Assembly (NCBI GenBank): GCA_016180725.1 | Contig: JACPAR010000006.1 | Span: forward strand, 1 to 41,409 | Length of the DNA: 41,409 nucleotides | DNA from: Candidatus Levyibacteriota bacterium | Lineage (GTDB): Bacteria > Patescibacteriota > Microgenomatia > Levybacterales > UBA12049 | Direction: 5' to 3' | Shown here: positions 21,992 through 29,536 of the stretch, in pieces | Layout: the number at the start of each line of letters is the position of its first letter | How positions within the stretch are numbered: position 1 is the first letter of the stretch | Program-made: the position numbers and the translations under genes | The notes under the pieces: generated by a model | What the model was told of the DNA's origin: nothing | The model's database searches: none | Seen by the model: only the letters and a program-made list of their open reading frames with translations

Positions 21992-22561
21992 TTAATATCC
22001 TGCTTCCGAGTAGCCTAACTTAGTTTTTATTACTTCAACAATTTCCGGAAAGTCTGGTTTGTAATAGTCTCCTCCAAAATGGCCTTTGTTTTTGTATTCA
22101 TAATATTCTGAGTTTATTTTTTTGTGTACAAAGCGGGGTTCTGCAATTGGAATATAAGGGTCATCTATAGAAGCAAATTACACAATCCACTTCTGATTTG
22201 ACTTTATGGCCTTCCAATCCCAATGTCTGTTAAAGTACCCGCTTAATTTTTCTTTTTCGTCTCCCAAATCTGTATAATATGTGCCAATAAGAATGGAACC
22301 AAGTAGCTTATTGCTTTCTGCAAACCGCATTGCGGCAATTGCGCCAGATGAGTGGCCAATTAAAATTGTATTTTCGTCTGCCTCTAATTCTATAAGGAAA
22401 GGAAGCCAGTATTTTTCTCTGGCAAGATCAGCATCGGGAAAGTTTTTCGCAATAACGTTTAAATTTAATTTTGTTAATTCTTTTTGCAAATAAGGAAACC
22501 AGTTGTCATTTACACTTTCCCCGCCATTACCGTGAAGAAAAATGACTTTTAGACTATTCAT
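21992..22561 (-). pseudogene. Alpha/beta hydrolase (RBBP9/YdeN-type) with an internal stop codon
   Basis: The N-terminal 127 residues run from an ATG at 22561 to a TAA at 22178. They carry FLHGNGG and the nucleophile elbow GHSSGA (S71). Translation past that TAA continues in the same frame for 61 more codons to a TAA at 21992. This stretch reads FASIDDPYIPIAEPRFVH and later NKGHFGGDY, which are the Asp and His parts of the catalytic triad in this family. A single CAA-to-TAA change would explain the break. The stop separates the Ser from Asp and His, so the short product should be inactive. It converges on the preceding gene. Confidence 0.8.
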
Positions 22562-22578
22562 TCTGGTTGTAAAGAAGC

Positions 22579-22605
22579 GTAAATCTACTATAATAGTAGA
22601 TTTAC
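22579..22605. promoter_or_regulatory. 27-nt perfect palindrome upstream of the hydrolase
   Basis: GTAAATCTACTAT-A-ATAGTAGATTTAC, 13 bp each side of one centre base. It lies 18 nt upstream of the hydrolase ATG on the minus strand, overlapping -10-like TATTAT/TATAGT sequences. It could be an operator or simply a hairpin at the edge of the neighbouring mobile element. Confidence 0.5.
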
Positions 22606-22677
22606 ATAGGATTATATCAAATCAGAAGATACAATCAAAGAAAATATTAAAACTATTCACCTGGGGGGTGTACTAGC

Positions 22678-22706
22678 TTGACACGTAGGGTAGAAAAAGA
22701 TATTAT
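22678..22706 (+). promoter_or_regulatory. Promoter of the transposase, built into the element end
   Basis: TTGACA at 22678-22683, a 17-nt spacer and TATTAT at 22701-22706. The ATG at 22713 is 6 nt after the -10, so the message would be leaderless. The -35 is part of the inverted end. Confidence 0.7.
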
Positions 22707-22712
22707 AAAATT

Positions 22713-23381
22713 ATGCCAGGAAGACTAACACCTTTAGTCAATGATGAAGTCTATCATATATTTAATAGGGGTATTAACAGGCAGCCTACTTTTACTACTC
22801 TGAGGGAATACCAAAGGGCTTTACTCTCAATAGAGTTTTATAGAATATCATCTCCTCCTATACGGTTGTCTAAATTTTTACAAGTAGATAAAGAGCGCCA
22901 GGCGCAAATTGCTGATATCATGGCTAAATCAGAGAAGCTAGTACAAATTATATGTTTTTGCTTAATGCCAAACCATTTCCATTTTTTACTAAAGCAGAAA
23001 AAAGAAAATGGAATTTCGAAATTTATAGCCAATTTTCAAAATAGTTATACTCGTTATTTTAACGTTAGAAATAATAGAGATGGTTCAATATTTTTAGACC
23101 AGTTCAAAGCCAAAAGAGTTGAAACGGATGAGCAATTGGTTCATGTCTCTAGATATATTCATCTAAATCCTTATACAGGATACGTGGTTAAGTCACTTCC
23201 TAAACTTGAAGAATATCCTTGGTCGTCTTTCCCCAAATACCTCAAAAGAGAAGACAATTTTACAGAACCTAGTTTAATTTTAGATTTTTTTAAGAATATT
23301 AATGAATATAAAAAATTTGTCTTCGATCAAGCTGATTACCAAAAGAAATTAAAAGAGATGGAACATCTTATTTTAGAATAA
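22713..23381 (+). CDS. REP-associated / IS200-type Y1 transposase
   Basis: 222 residues. The HUH motif is in CLMPNHFHFLLK (H88-F89-H90). The candidate catalytic tyrosine follows in FQNSYTRYFN (Y112 or Y115). DQFKAKRVETDEQLVHVSRY with IHLNPYTGYV and the EYPWSSFPKYL segment are typical of REP-associated tyrosine transposases (RAYT, Y1_Tnp family). It cuts and joins single-stranded DNA at hairpin ends. It appears intact, and the flanking inverted ends with hairpins support mobility. Confidence 0.88.
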   Translation: MPGRLTPLVNDEVYHIFNRGINRQPTFTTLREYQRALLSIEFYRISSPPIRLSKFLQVDKERQAQIADIMAKSEKLVQIICFCLMPNHFHFLLKQKKENGISKFIANFQNSYTRYFNVRNNRDGSIFLDQFKAKRVETDEQLVHVSRYIHLNPYTGYVVKSLPKLEEYPWSSFPKYLKREDNFTEPSLILDFFKNINEYKKFVFDQADYQKKLKEMEHLILE

Positions 23382-23392
23382 ATCCCTAGGTG

Positions 23393-24004
23393 TCAACGTA
23401 ATCCACCTCCCAGGTGTATATCTACATACCCGGGTTTACCATTTGGTTCAGGTTTTGCTCTTTCTCCAATATTTCTTTGAACTGCCTGAGTATTTTTAAA
23501 GGTTAAGCTTTTTGACTGGTAAATCCTGGTTTGCCTTAACCTGTAAAGATGGGTAACAGAAATCTTGCTGATGTTTACATACTCTAAATGGTCATAAACT
23601 AAATACTCCCTTTGGAGGATTGCTAAAGTAGCCGGTCCATTTAACCTGGAATGACCATTATCAGTTTTTACCAGCAGAGCAATATCCTGGACTGAATATT
23701 TAGTAGTAAATTTATGTCTTTGATATTCCCTTAAGAATAATTTACCTTCTAAATAACCAGCAATTAATCTGGTAATTTGGGCTGGCGAGTAACTGGTAAT
23801 CTTGCCAATATATTCCCTGACAATACCCCTTTCCTTTTTCTCAAGATGCCTAAAACTAACCCTGTTTAATACACCTTTAACCCAATCATATTTGGCCTTT
23901 TTACCTCCTCCACTAAATGCCAAACCCTTAGAGGCTCTTAAAAAATTATCCAGTTTGATACAATTATCAAAACCTGAGTCTATCATAGTGATGTTTGGAA
24001 GCAT
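23393..24004 (-). pseudogene. N-terminal fragment of an rve/DDE-type IS transposase (integrase-like)
   Basis: 203 codons from an ATG at 24004. MIDSGFDNCIKLDNFLRASK and LAFSGGGKKAKYDWVKGVL, then a helix-turn-helix-like region ITSYSPAQITRLIAGY, resemble the N-terminal part of an IS transposase family common in CPR genomes. The frame reaches RAKPEPNGKPGYVDI, which in that family leads into the catalytic rve domain (first Asp of DDE). There the reading frame enters the end of the REP element and stops after HLGGGLR. No continuation is found on the other side of the element. The copy should be inactive. Confidence 0.75.
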
Positions 24005-24089
24005 CCTGTGATTTTAACAAAGACTCAGGTTTTTTATGCTCTTTTTGTATGAGAGCTTACCTTAATTTCATGCTCATCTTGTATGGGAC
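23969..24089. repeat. Inverted and direct repeats at the start of the IS transposase fragment
   Basis: AAAACCTGAGTC (23969-23980) and GACTCAGGTTTT (24022-24033) form a perfect 12-bp inverted repeat around 41 nt, overlapping the transposase start. Upstream of it, two imperfect 20-nt direct repeats beginning ATGCTC and containing TTGTATG lie at 24036-24055 and 24070-24089 (16/20). They may be the remaining IS end, with transposase sites. Confidence 0.5.
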
Positions 24090-24136
24090 AAGACTCTAAT
24101 TTGCAAAAGAGGAGTAAATAGCATATTATTTATTAA

Positions 24137-24823
24137 ATGAGTGAAACTGGGGATACAGATATAAGAAGTGAATCTCACCATGCTCGCGCAAAAGAATTTT
24201 TAAATGCACTTCCTGTAGGCGGAGTTATTCTTCATGGTACTGTTGCTCGAAATGCAGAAAATATTAAAAAGGAAGGACTAGGAAATACATCATCAGCAAG
24301 ATCAGCAAGAGTTGATTATTTTTCGTTTCAACCATCTCAAGATATCTCTCTGGGTAATCTATCAGCTAAAGAACTGAGAGAGACACGACAACGATTCGTT
24401 AAGTCGCTTGAAGAGAATATCTTCTGGAGTGAGGCACATGGTTCACTAAGACCATTTTATGACGATAGCTGGTCGGATTTCCCAGATGAGTTTAAAATGG
24501 ACAATCTCCCGGCAGTTGTTGTTGCAAAAAGACCAGATAATATTCTTGAGGTAGTTAAGAAAAACGATAAGACAGGTTTTGCTTGGGAAACATCTGGTCC
24601 AATTCCGCCTGAAGATATCCTTATGGTTGCGTCTTTATCCAAAGAGGAGTTTGATAAATTAAAAGCAACTATGAGTGGTTCAGTTCCCGATATATCCGGA
24701 TACGATGCCAATCCTGAAATACAAAAAAGGGTCGAGGCATTAAAAGATGAAGCTAGAAGCAAAATGGCTAGAATCCTTGCAGGAAAGATTTTGAGTCAGC
24801 TATTAACAATACAACGTCAATAA
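24137..24823 (+). CDS. Unknown soluble protein, possible ADP-ribosyltransferase-like fold
   Basis: 228 residues, no membrane segment. The only suggestive motif is VILHGTVARNAENIKKEGLG at about residues 31-50. It resembles the HGT...N...I...GL start of ART/PARP-like and RNA 2'-phosphotransferase folds. The remainder (AVVVAKRPDNILEVV and PPEDILMVASLS) is compatible but not decisive. I would not assign a function. It lies beside an IS remnant and has no co-directional partner, so it may be acquired. Confidence 0.5.
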   Translation: MSETGDTDIRSESHHARAKEFLNALPVGGVILHGTVARNAENIKKEGLGNTSSARSARVDYFSFQPSQDISLGNLSAKELRETRQRFVKSLEENIFWSEAHGSLRPFYDDSWSDFPDEFKMDNLPAVVVAKRPDNILEVVKKNDKTGFAWETSGPIPPEDILMVASLSKEEFDKLKATMSGSVPDISGYDANPEIQKRVEALKDEARSKMARILAGKILSQLLTIQRQ

Positions 24824-25204
24824 ACCAGGTTTCAAATAATTTGGGTGGGCAGATAGGAATTTGTACCAGCGTATAGATACATACAATTAAAATATTTTTT
24901 CTGTTAAAATGGGAGAGATAAGTTTTCACGCTGGGTTGGGTGGGGTAAGAAAACATTTTGTGATTTGTGTTTCCTGTTTTACTTGTCCGCCACAGGCGGA
25001 CTATAATATAAAAAATCGCGCGCATTTCTGTCTTTGCAAAAAATACATGCGAAGATTTGGCAATCTTCGGAAAAACTGTCGGCTCGAACTTCTTTTTAAC
25101 TGATCGGCGGCTTGTCCCGACCTTCAAAAGGGGCTTTGCAGAGCTCTGCGCGCCCCCACCCGCGCAGAAAAATTCCAGGCTCAATTTTGCGGATTCGCTT
25201 TCTG
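24824..25204. other. GC-rich hairpin region without a gene, downstream of tRNA-Pro
   Basis: No convincing ORF is present. Three perfect hairpins stand out: GTCCGCC-ACA-GGCGGAC (24985-25001), CGAAGATT-TGGC-AATCTTCG (25050-25069) and TCTGCGCG-8 nt-CGCGCAGA (25145-25168). A GCAGAGCTCTGC palindrome adjoins the last. The base composition (GC-rich patches) differs from the AT-rich gaps elsewhere. It may be a non-coding RNA cotranscribed with the tRNA on the minus strand, or a repeat cluster. SRP RNA and tmRNA motifs were looked for and not seen. Confidence 0.45.
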
Positions 25205-25275
25205 TCGGGGTGCTGAGAATCGAACTCAGACCAAACGGCCCCCAGCCGCTCATTCTACCACTAAACTACACCCCG
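25205..25275 (-). tRNA. tRNA-Pro (anticodon GGG)
   Basis: Read on the minus strand: acceptor CGGGGTG pairs with CACCCCG. The D-arm is GTTT...GAAT with AGTGGT in the loop. The anticodon stem AGCGG/CCGTT holds loop CTGGGGG (anticodon GGG, G37). The T-arm CTGAG-TTCGATT-CTCAG is perfect. The discriminator is A and CCA is not encoded (next bases CAG). Confidence 0.93.
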
Positions 25276-25339
25276 TTCTGCAAAGCAGAATTCATTTCAA
25301 AGAAGAATTTAGAATCGAAAAAAATACAAATTTTCCTAC

Positions 25340-25367
25340 TTGCATTTTATCACAAAAGTGTTAGTAT
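25340..25367 (+). promoter_or_regulatory. Probable promoter of recA
   Basis: TTGCAT at 25340-25345, a 16-nt spacer and TAGTAT at 25362-25367. The start would be about 14 nt before the recA ATG at 25388. No LexA-type box is obvious. Confidence 0.5.
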
Positions 25368-25387
25368 ATGCATGAAAGACATCATTT

Positions 25388-26482
25388 ATGGGACGACCAC
25401 CAAAAGGAAATTCAGAAGCAAAAACATCAAACGGCCCCGCAGACGGAACTTCAGCAAAACTTAACGTTATCCGCATGGCAATGGAGCAAATCGAAAAGCA
25501 ATATGGAAAAGGTTCTATTATGCGTTTTGGCGAAGCAGGTCAAAAGTTTGATATCTCTGTTATATCAACAGGTTGTTTGCCATTAGATATAGCGCTTGGT
25601 GTTGGAGGATTGCCTAGGGGAAGAATTATAGAAGTATTTGGCCCTGAAGCATCGGGAAAAACAACACTTTGTTTATCGGTTATCGCACAGGCACAAAAAC
25701 ATGGGGGTGTTGTAGCATTTATTGACGCAGAGCACGCTCTTGATCCAATATGGGCGCAAACAATCGGGGTAAAACTTGATGATCTTTTAATTTCTCAACC
25801 GGATACAGGAGAGCAGGCATTAGAAATTGCAGAAAGCCTTATTAGAAGCGGTGGAATAGATGTTTTGGTAATCGATTCGGTAGCAGCGCTTGTTCCGAGG
25901 GCAGAAATTGAAGGAGAGATGGGAGATGCGATGATTGGACTTCAGGCAAGGCTTATGTCTCAAGCACTTCGAAAACTTACGGGCGTTATTTCCAAAAGTA
26001 AAACAATTGCAATTTTTACCAATCAGCTGCGACAAAAAATTGGAATAATGTTTGGCAACCCGGAAACAACAACGGGTGGGTTGGCGTTAAAATTTTATGC
26101 ATCTGTTCGCATGGATGTTAGGAAAATAGAAACAATCAAAGACGGTGATAAAGCTATTGGTTCAAGGCATAGGGTTAAAATTGTAAAAAATAAAGTTTCA
26201 TCCCCATTTAGAATTGCCGAGTTTGACGTTTTGGGAGCAGATGGTATTTCGAGGGAGAGCGGTATTATAGATGTTGGTTTGGAGATGAATATTATTCAAA
26301 AATCCGGCGCATTTTATCGCTACGGCGAAACAATGATTGGTCAAGGAAAGCAAGCAACAATAGAATTTCTAAAAGAAAAACCGGAGATTGCAAAAAAGAT
26401 TGTTGAAGAAATACTTAAAACTAACAAAACATCCGGTACGCCTGTTAAGGTTGGCGTAGAAGAACAAGAGTTAACCGTTTAA
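25388..26482 (+). CDS. recA: Recombinase RecA
   Basis: 364 residues, full length. Walker A GPEASGKT is at 85-92, with [13 protein letters not shown], the Walker B region [10 protein letters not shown], loop L1 around [20 protein letters not shown] and loop L2 at [23 protein letters not shown]. The first 22 residues are a disordered, Gly/Ser/Pro-rich addition. RecA forms filaments on ssDNA for homologous recombination and repair. recX starts on the base after the stop. Confidence 0.98.
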   Translation: MGRPPKGNSEAKTSNGPADGTSAKLNVIRMAMEQIEKQYGKGSIMRFGEAGQKFDISVISTGCLPLDIALGVGGLPRGRIIEVFGPEASGKTTLCLSVIAQAQKHGGVVAFIDAEHALDPIWAQTIGVKLDDLLISQPDTGEQALEIAESLIRSGGIDVLVIDSVAALVPRAEIEGEMGDAMIGLQARLMSQALRKLTGVISKSKTIAIFTNQLRQKIGIMFGNPETTTGGLALKFYASVRMDVRKIETIKDGDKAIGSRHRVKIVKNKVSSPFRIAEFDVLGADGISRESGIIDVGLEMNIIQKSGAFYRYGETMIGQGKQATIEFLKEKPEIAKKIVEEILKTNKTSGTPVKVGVEEQELTV

Positions 26483-27007
26483 ATGGAAGCATCAGAAATT
26501 CTGTATAATAGAGCCCTTCGTTTTCTTGCATTTCGTCCCCGTTCAGAAAAAGAAGTAAGAGATAATCTCAAAAGATTCCAAAGTAGAACCCATTCGGCAA
26601 GCTCAGGGCGGGAAAGTAGTAAGAAGGTAGAAGAAGTAGATAGTGGGATTGTGGATCAGGTTATCAATAAATTAAAACAAAAAAATTTTATCAATGACGA
26701 AGAATTTGCGAGATGGTGGATTGAGCAAAGAACAACTTTTAGGCCTAGGGGGTTAAGACTTATCAAAATAGAATTGAGACAAAAAGGGATAGATCAGGAA
26801 ATTGTAGAAAAGATATTAAGAAATAAAGATATTAAAATATTAGGAAAAGATTTGATAAATAAGCTAATAGAAAAGAGATTGCCAAGATACAAAGGGTTGG
26901 AGAAAAGAGAAATTTATCAAAAACTTGGGCAATTTTTGGCAAGAAAAGGATTTGATTACGATACAATTAAAGAAGCTATTGACGAAGTATTTAAAAAAGG
27001 AGTATAA
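26483..27007 (+). CDS. recX: Regulatory protein RecX with repeat-encoded insertion
   Basis: 174 residues directly joined to recA. RecX modulates RecA filaments. LRFLAFRPRSEKEVRDNLKR, then VINKLKQKNFINDEEFARWW, RPRGLRLIKIELRQKGI and FLARKGFDYDTIKEAI correspond to the three-helix repeats of the family. Residues 33-55 (SRTHSASSGRESSKKVEEVD) interrupt the first repeat. They are encoded by DNA resembling the dispersed palindromic modules. The frame is preserved. Confidence 0.9.
   Translation: MEASEILYNRALRFLAFRPRSEKEVRDNLKRFQSRTHSASSGRESSKKVEEVDSGIVDQVINKLKQKNFINDEEFARWWIEQRTTFRPRGLRLIKIELRQKGIDQEIVEKILRNKDIKILGKDLINKLIEKRLPRYKGLEKREIYQKLGQFLARKGFDYDTIKEAIDEVFKKGV
26579..26647. repeat. Composite repeat in frame inside recX
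   Basis: AAAGTAG, then CCCATTCGGCAAGCTCAGGG (a TTCG...CTCAG hairpin module relative), then AAAGTAG and a run of degenerate AAGTAG/AAGGTAGAA words. This is the same array-hairpin-array layout as in map and the rpsC-rplP gap. Confidence 0.6.
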
Positions 27008-27132
27008 TTTATATCGGATTGGCATCGGAGGATTAAGATGTGATCTTTATGAAAAGTAGAGTTTATAAAACCTCATCCACATCTTTGAAAGAGCGTTAAA
27101 AACGCTTTGTTCCCCCTTTGCCTATTATAAAT
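27008..27132 (+). terminator. recX-rny gap with a weak terminator-like hairpin
   Basis: AGCGTT-AAA-AACGCT (27092-27106) is followed by TTTGTT, a poor U-run. Upstream, AAGATGTG and CACATCTT form an inverted pair across about 40 nt. TATTAT lies 6-11 nt before the rny ATG and could be a -10 box, but no matching -35 is seen. Confidence 0.45.
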
Positions 27133-28398
27133 ATGTCAGTATCAGATCAGGATTTAATTTTACTTGAAAAAAAGCTCCTTGAAAGACAGGAGAAGCTTGA
27201 GCGTGAAAAAGAAGATTTAGAAAAGGAAAAACAAAAATTAGAAAGTAAAAAAGAAGAATACACGGAAAAACTTCAAAAAGCCTCCGGTCTCACAAAAGAA
27301 GAAGCAAAACAAAAACTCCTTGAGGAAACAGAACAAAAAGAAGCACAAGTAATTGCCAAAATTATTAAAGAAAGCGAAGAGGAAGCAAGAAGAACCGCAG
27401 ATAAAAAAGCCCGCGAAATTTTAATAGACAGCATGCGCCATGGTGCTTTAAATTATATTGCCGAGTATACTGTTTCAACCGTTAAAATCCCCGATGAAGA
27501 AATGAAGGGGAGAATTATTGGCAAAGAAGGCAGAAACATTCGGGCTTTTGAACAGGCAACAGGTGTTGATGTAGATTTAGACGAAGAAGGAATCGTCCGG
27601 CTTTCTTCTTTTGATCAGGTAAGGCGTGAAGTTGCAAGAAGAGCATTGGAAAAACTTCTTAAAGACACAAGGGTTCAGCCTTTTAGAATTGAAGAAATTG
27701 TTGAGCAGACTAAAAAAGAAGTTGAAAAAATAATGCTTGAAGAAGGGGAATGGTTGGCGCAAGAAGCAGGAGTTTTTAATGTCCCAGTTGAGCTTTTGTC
27801 AATTTTAGGAAGATTTAAGTTTAGAACATCTTATGGCCAAAACTTAATCGTTCACACCCTGGAGGAAACAAAAATTGGTGTGCATATAGCCCAAGAAGTT
27901 GGTGCGGATGCAAATATTGTAAGACTTGGATGTTTGTTTCATGATATAGGAAAAGTTGTTGAAGGAGATGGAAGTCACGTAAAACTTGGTGTTGAGTTAC
28001 TAAAACGATTCAACATACCAGAAGCAATTGTTAATTGTGTTGCCGAGCATCACGAGGATAAACCATTTTCATCGATAGAATCGGTTATTGTTTCTATTGC
28101 GGATGCGATATCGGGAGCAAGGCCAGGAGCAAGATACGAAGATTACGAGGAATATGCAAAAAGGCTTAAAGAAATGGAAACACTTGCCAAAAAATACGAA
28201 GGCGTTGAAGATGCTTATGCATTCGAAGCGGGTCGAGAACTTAGGGTCATCATCAACCCGGGTAAGCTGGACGATGCGCAAACAACTATTGTTGCCAATA
28301 AAATTAGAGAAGAAGTAAGCAGCAAGCTTGCAGTGCCAGGAGAAGTAAAAGTTACCGCAATCCGCGAATTTCGCGCAGTTTCTACTAGATCAGCCTAA
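27133..28398 (+). CDS. rny: Ribonuclease Y, without N-terminal membrane anchor
   Basis: 421 residues from the ATG at 27133; a TTG 15 nt earlier is possible. RNase Y initiates mRNA decay. A charged coiled coil covers residues 1 to about 95. The KH domain has VKIPDEEMKGRIIGKEGRNI (about 117-136). The HD domain has CLFHDIGK (about 270) and AEHHEDKPF. The C-terminal block has ISGARPGARYE and the final VTAIREFRA. The family is usually about 520 residues with an N-terminal transmembrane helix. Here that helix and much of the coiled coil are missing, so the enzyme is probably cytosolic. Confidence 0.93.
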   Translation: MSVSDQDLILLEKKLLERQEKLEREKEDLEKEKQKLESKKEEYTEKLQKASGLTKEEAKQKLLEETEQKEAQVIAKIIKESEEEARRTADKKAREILIDSMRHGALNYIAEYTVSTVKIPDEEMKGRIIGKEGRNIRAFEQATGVDVDLDEEGIVRLSSFDQVRREVARRALEKLLKDTRVQPFRIEEIVEQTKKEVEKIMLEEGEWLAQEAGVFNVPVELLSILGRFKFRTSYGQNLIVHTLEETKIGVHIAQEVGADANIVRLGCLFHDIGKVVEGDGSHVKLGVELLKRFNIPEAIVNCVAEHHEDKPFSSIESVIVSIADAISGARPGARYEDYEEYAKRLKEMETLAKKYEGVEDAYAFEAGRELRVIINPGKLDDAQTTIVANKIREEVSSKLAVPGEVKVTAIREFRAVSTRSA

Positions 28399-28413
28399 AA
28401 TTTATCTGACATC

Positions 28414-28441
28414 TTGACTTAAGATAAGATTGGGGTAATCT
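28414..28441 (+). promoter_or_regulatory. Promoter of the slipin gene
   Basis: TTGACT at 28414-28419, a 16-nt spacer, TAATCT at 28436-28441. The N-terminal ATG at 28455 lies 13 nt downstream. Confidence 0.6.
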
Positions 28442-28454
28442 TAGAAAGATTGAT

Positions 28455-29115
28455 ATGATTTATCTTATTCCCGTTATTATTTTTCTTTTGCTCTTGAGTC
28501 TTAAGATTGTTCAGGAGTATGAACGAACGGGGAGTTATTTTTTTTCTAGGCCGTTGTACCGGAGTCCGTGGTCCTGGTCTTATTATTCTTATTCCTCTTT
28601 TTGAGCGGATGGCTAAAGTTGCTCTTCGTACAATTACCATGGAAATCCCTTCACAAAAAATTATAACTAAAGACAATGTCTCAATCGATATTGCCGCGGT
28701 TGCTTATTATCATATTGTTGATCCAAAAAAATCTGTTATTGCTGTTGAAGATGTATATTCTGCAGTTAATCAAATTAGCCAAACAACAGTTAGAAATGTT
28801 GTGGGTCAATTTATGCTCGATCAGTTATTGGCAAAAACAAGCGAAATTAACACAAAAATAAAAGATGTTATAGATTTACATACCGAGCCTTGGGGTGTTC
28901 AGGTAACAGCAGTAGAAATTAAAGACATTACACTTCCAGACAACATGCAAAGAGCAATGGCAAAAGAAGCAGAGGCCGAAAGGGAAAGAAGAGCTAAAAT
29001 TGTTGCTGCAGAAGGTGAGTTTCAGGCAGCGCAAAAATTAGGACAGGCAGCAGACATGATTTCCAAACACCCGGTTGCGGAAGCATTAAAAATGATTAAA
29101 GCTGATAATAAATAG
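28455..29115 (+). pseudogene. Slipin/stomatin-like SPFH protein split by a 4-nt duplication
   Basis: From the ATG at 28455 the frame encodes a membrane helix ([14 protein letters not shown]) and KIVQEYER. It then runs off the family sequence because GAAC is doubled (28521-28528 reads GAACGAAC). The family sequence resumes in another frame as [18 protein letters not shown] through the SPFH core ([20 protein letters not shown]) to a stop at 29115. An ATG at 28519 could restart translation of the soluble SPFH part (198 residues) without the membrane anchor. Removing one GAAC gives an uninterrupted protein of about 218 residues. A sequencing or assembly error is also possible. Confidence 0.75.
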
Positions 29116-29125
29116 TTTTGATACC

Positions 29126-29154
29126 TTGACAACCTCTCGTTTACATTGTATTTT
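29126..29154 (+). promoter_or_regulatory. Promoter of the HU gene
   Basis: TTGACA at 29126-29131, a 17-nt spacer, TATTTT at 29149-29154. A strong purine-rich ribosome binding site (GGAAGGTGGTGA, 29178-29189) precedes the TTG start. Confidence 0.7.
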
Positions 29155-29195
29155 TAATCTAATCAATTATTCTGCCCGGAAGGTGGTGAAATAAC

Positions 29196-29468
29196 TTGAC
29201 AAAAAAAGACCTCATAGAATTAGTTGGCAAGAAAGCAAATCTTACCAATAAAGCAGCCAGGGATGCAGTATCGTCTTTTCTTAATGCCGTTCGAGACTCA
29301 CTAAAGCGTGGAGAGAAAGTTGTTATAACCGGTTTTGGTACATTTTCTGTTAGAAGTAGAGCAACAAGATCTGGAAGAAATCCAAAAACAGGCGAAAAAA
29401 TAACAATTGCTGCAAGAAAAGCACCTGGTTTTACTCCGGGTAAAACTTTAAAGAAAGCAGTTAGATAA
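29196..29468 (+). CDS. hup: DNA-binding protein HU
   Basis: 90 residues, normal length. The TTG start at 29196 is fixed by the strong Shine-Dalgarno sequence 6 nt upstream and by the usual TKKDLIELV opening. GEKVVITGFGTFSVRSRATR, then RNPKTGEKITIAARKAPGFTPGK, is the classic HU arm and core. It is a nucleoid protein that bends DNA. It has its own promoter and a strong terminator. Confidence 0.97.
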   Translation: MTKKDLIELVGKKANLTNKAARDAVSSFLNAVRDSLKRGEKVVITGFGTFSVRSRATRSGRNPKTGEKITIAARKAPGFTPGKTLKKAVR

Positions 29469-29483
29469 CTTAAGCTTTACGTT

Positions 29484-29521
29484 AAAAGAAGTTCTCCGAT
29501 TAATTCGGAGGCTTCTTTTTT
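29484..29521 (+). terminator. Intrinsic terminator of hup
   Basis: AAGAAG..CTCCGA-TTAAT-TCGGAG.CTTCTT makes an extended stem (inner part 29494-29510), ending in T6. It lies 16 nt after the hup stop. Confidence 0.85.
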
Positions 29522-29536
29522 GGTATAATCGAAAAG

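Larger units (their letters stand above)
22654..23420 (+). mobile_element. REP-type (IS200-like HUH) transposase element with 37-nt inverted ends
   Basis: The ends 22654-22690 and 23384-23420 are inverted copies. The outer 12 nt match 11/12 (TATTCACCTGGG against TATACACCTGGG), the inner 13 nt match 12/13 (TTGACACGTAGGG against TTGACACCTAGGG), and the middle 12 nt are equal in length but diverged. That is about 30 of 37 overall. Each end also holds its own small hairpin: CACC...GGTG at 22658-22670 and CACCT-CCC-AGGTG at 23404-23416. The element carries one HUH transposase gene. Its right end lies within a truncated IS transposase reading frame. Confidence 0.75.

Noticed and set aside
24824-25204. 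SRP RNA, 6S RNA or tmRNA
   Set aside because: The conserved GGAAGCA loop of SRP RNA, a tmRNA T-arm end and a 6S-like open-bubble duplex were not found.
25057-25464. An ORF of about 135 codons across 25057-25464
   Set aside because: It runs antisense through tRNA-Pro and over the recA start in another frame; its apparent protein is the translated tRNA and hairpins.
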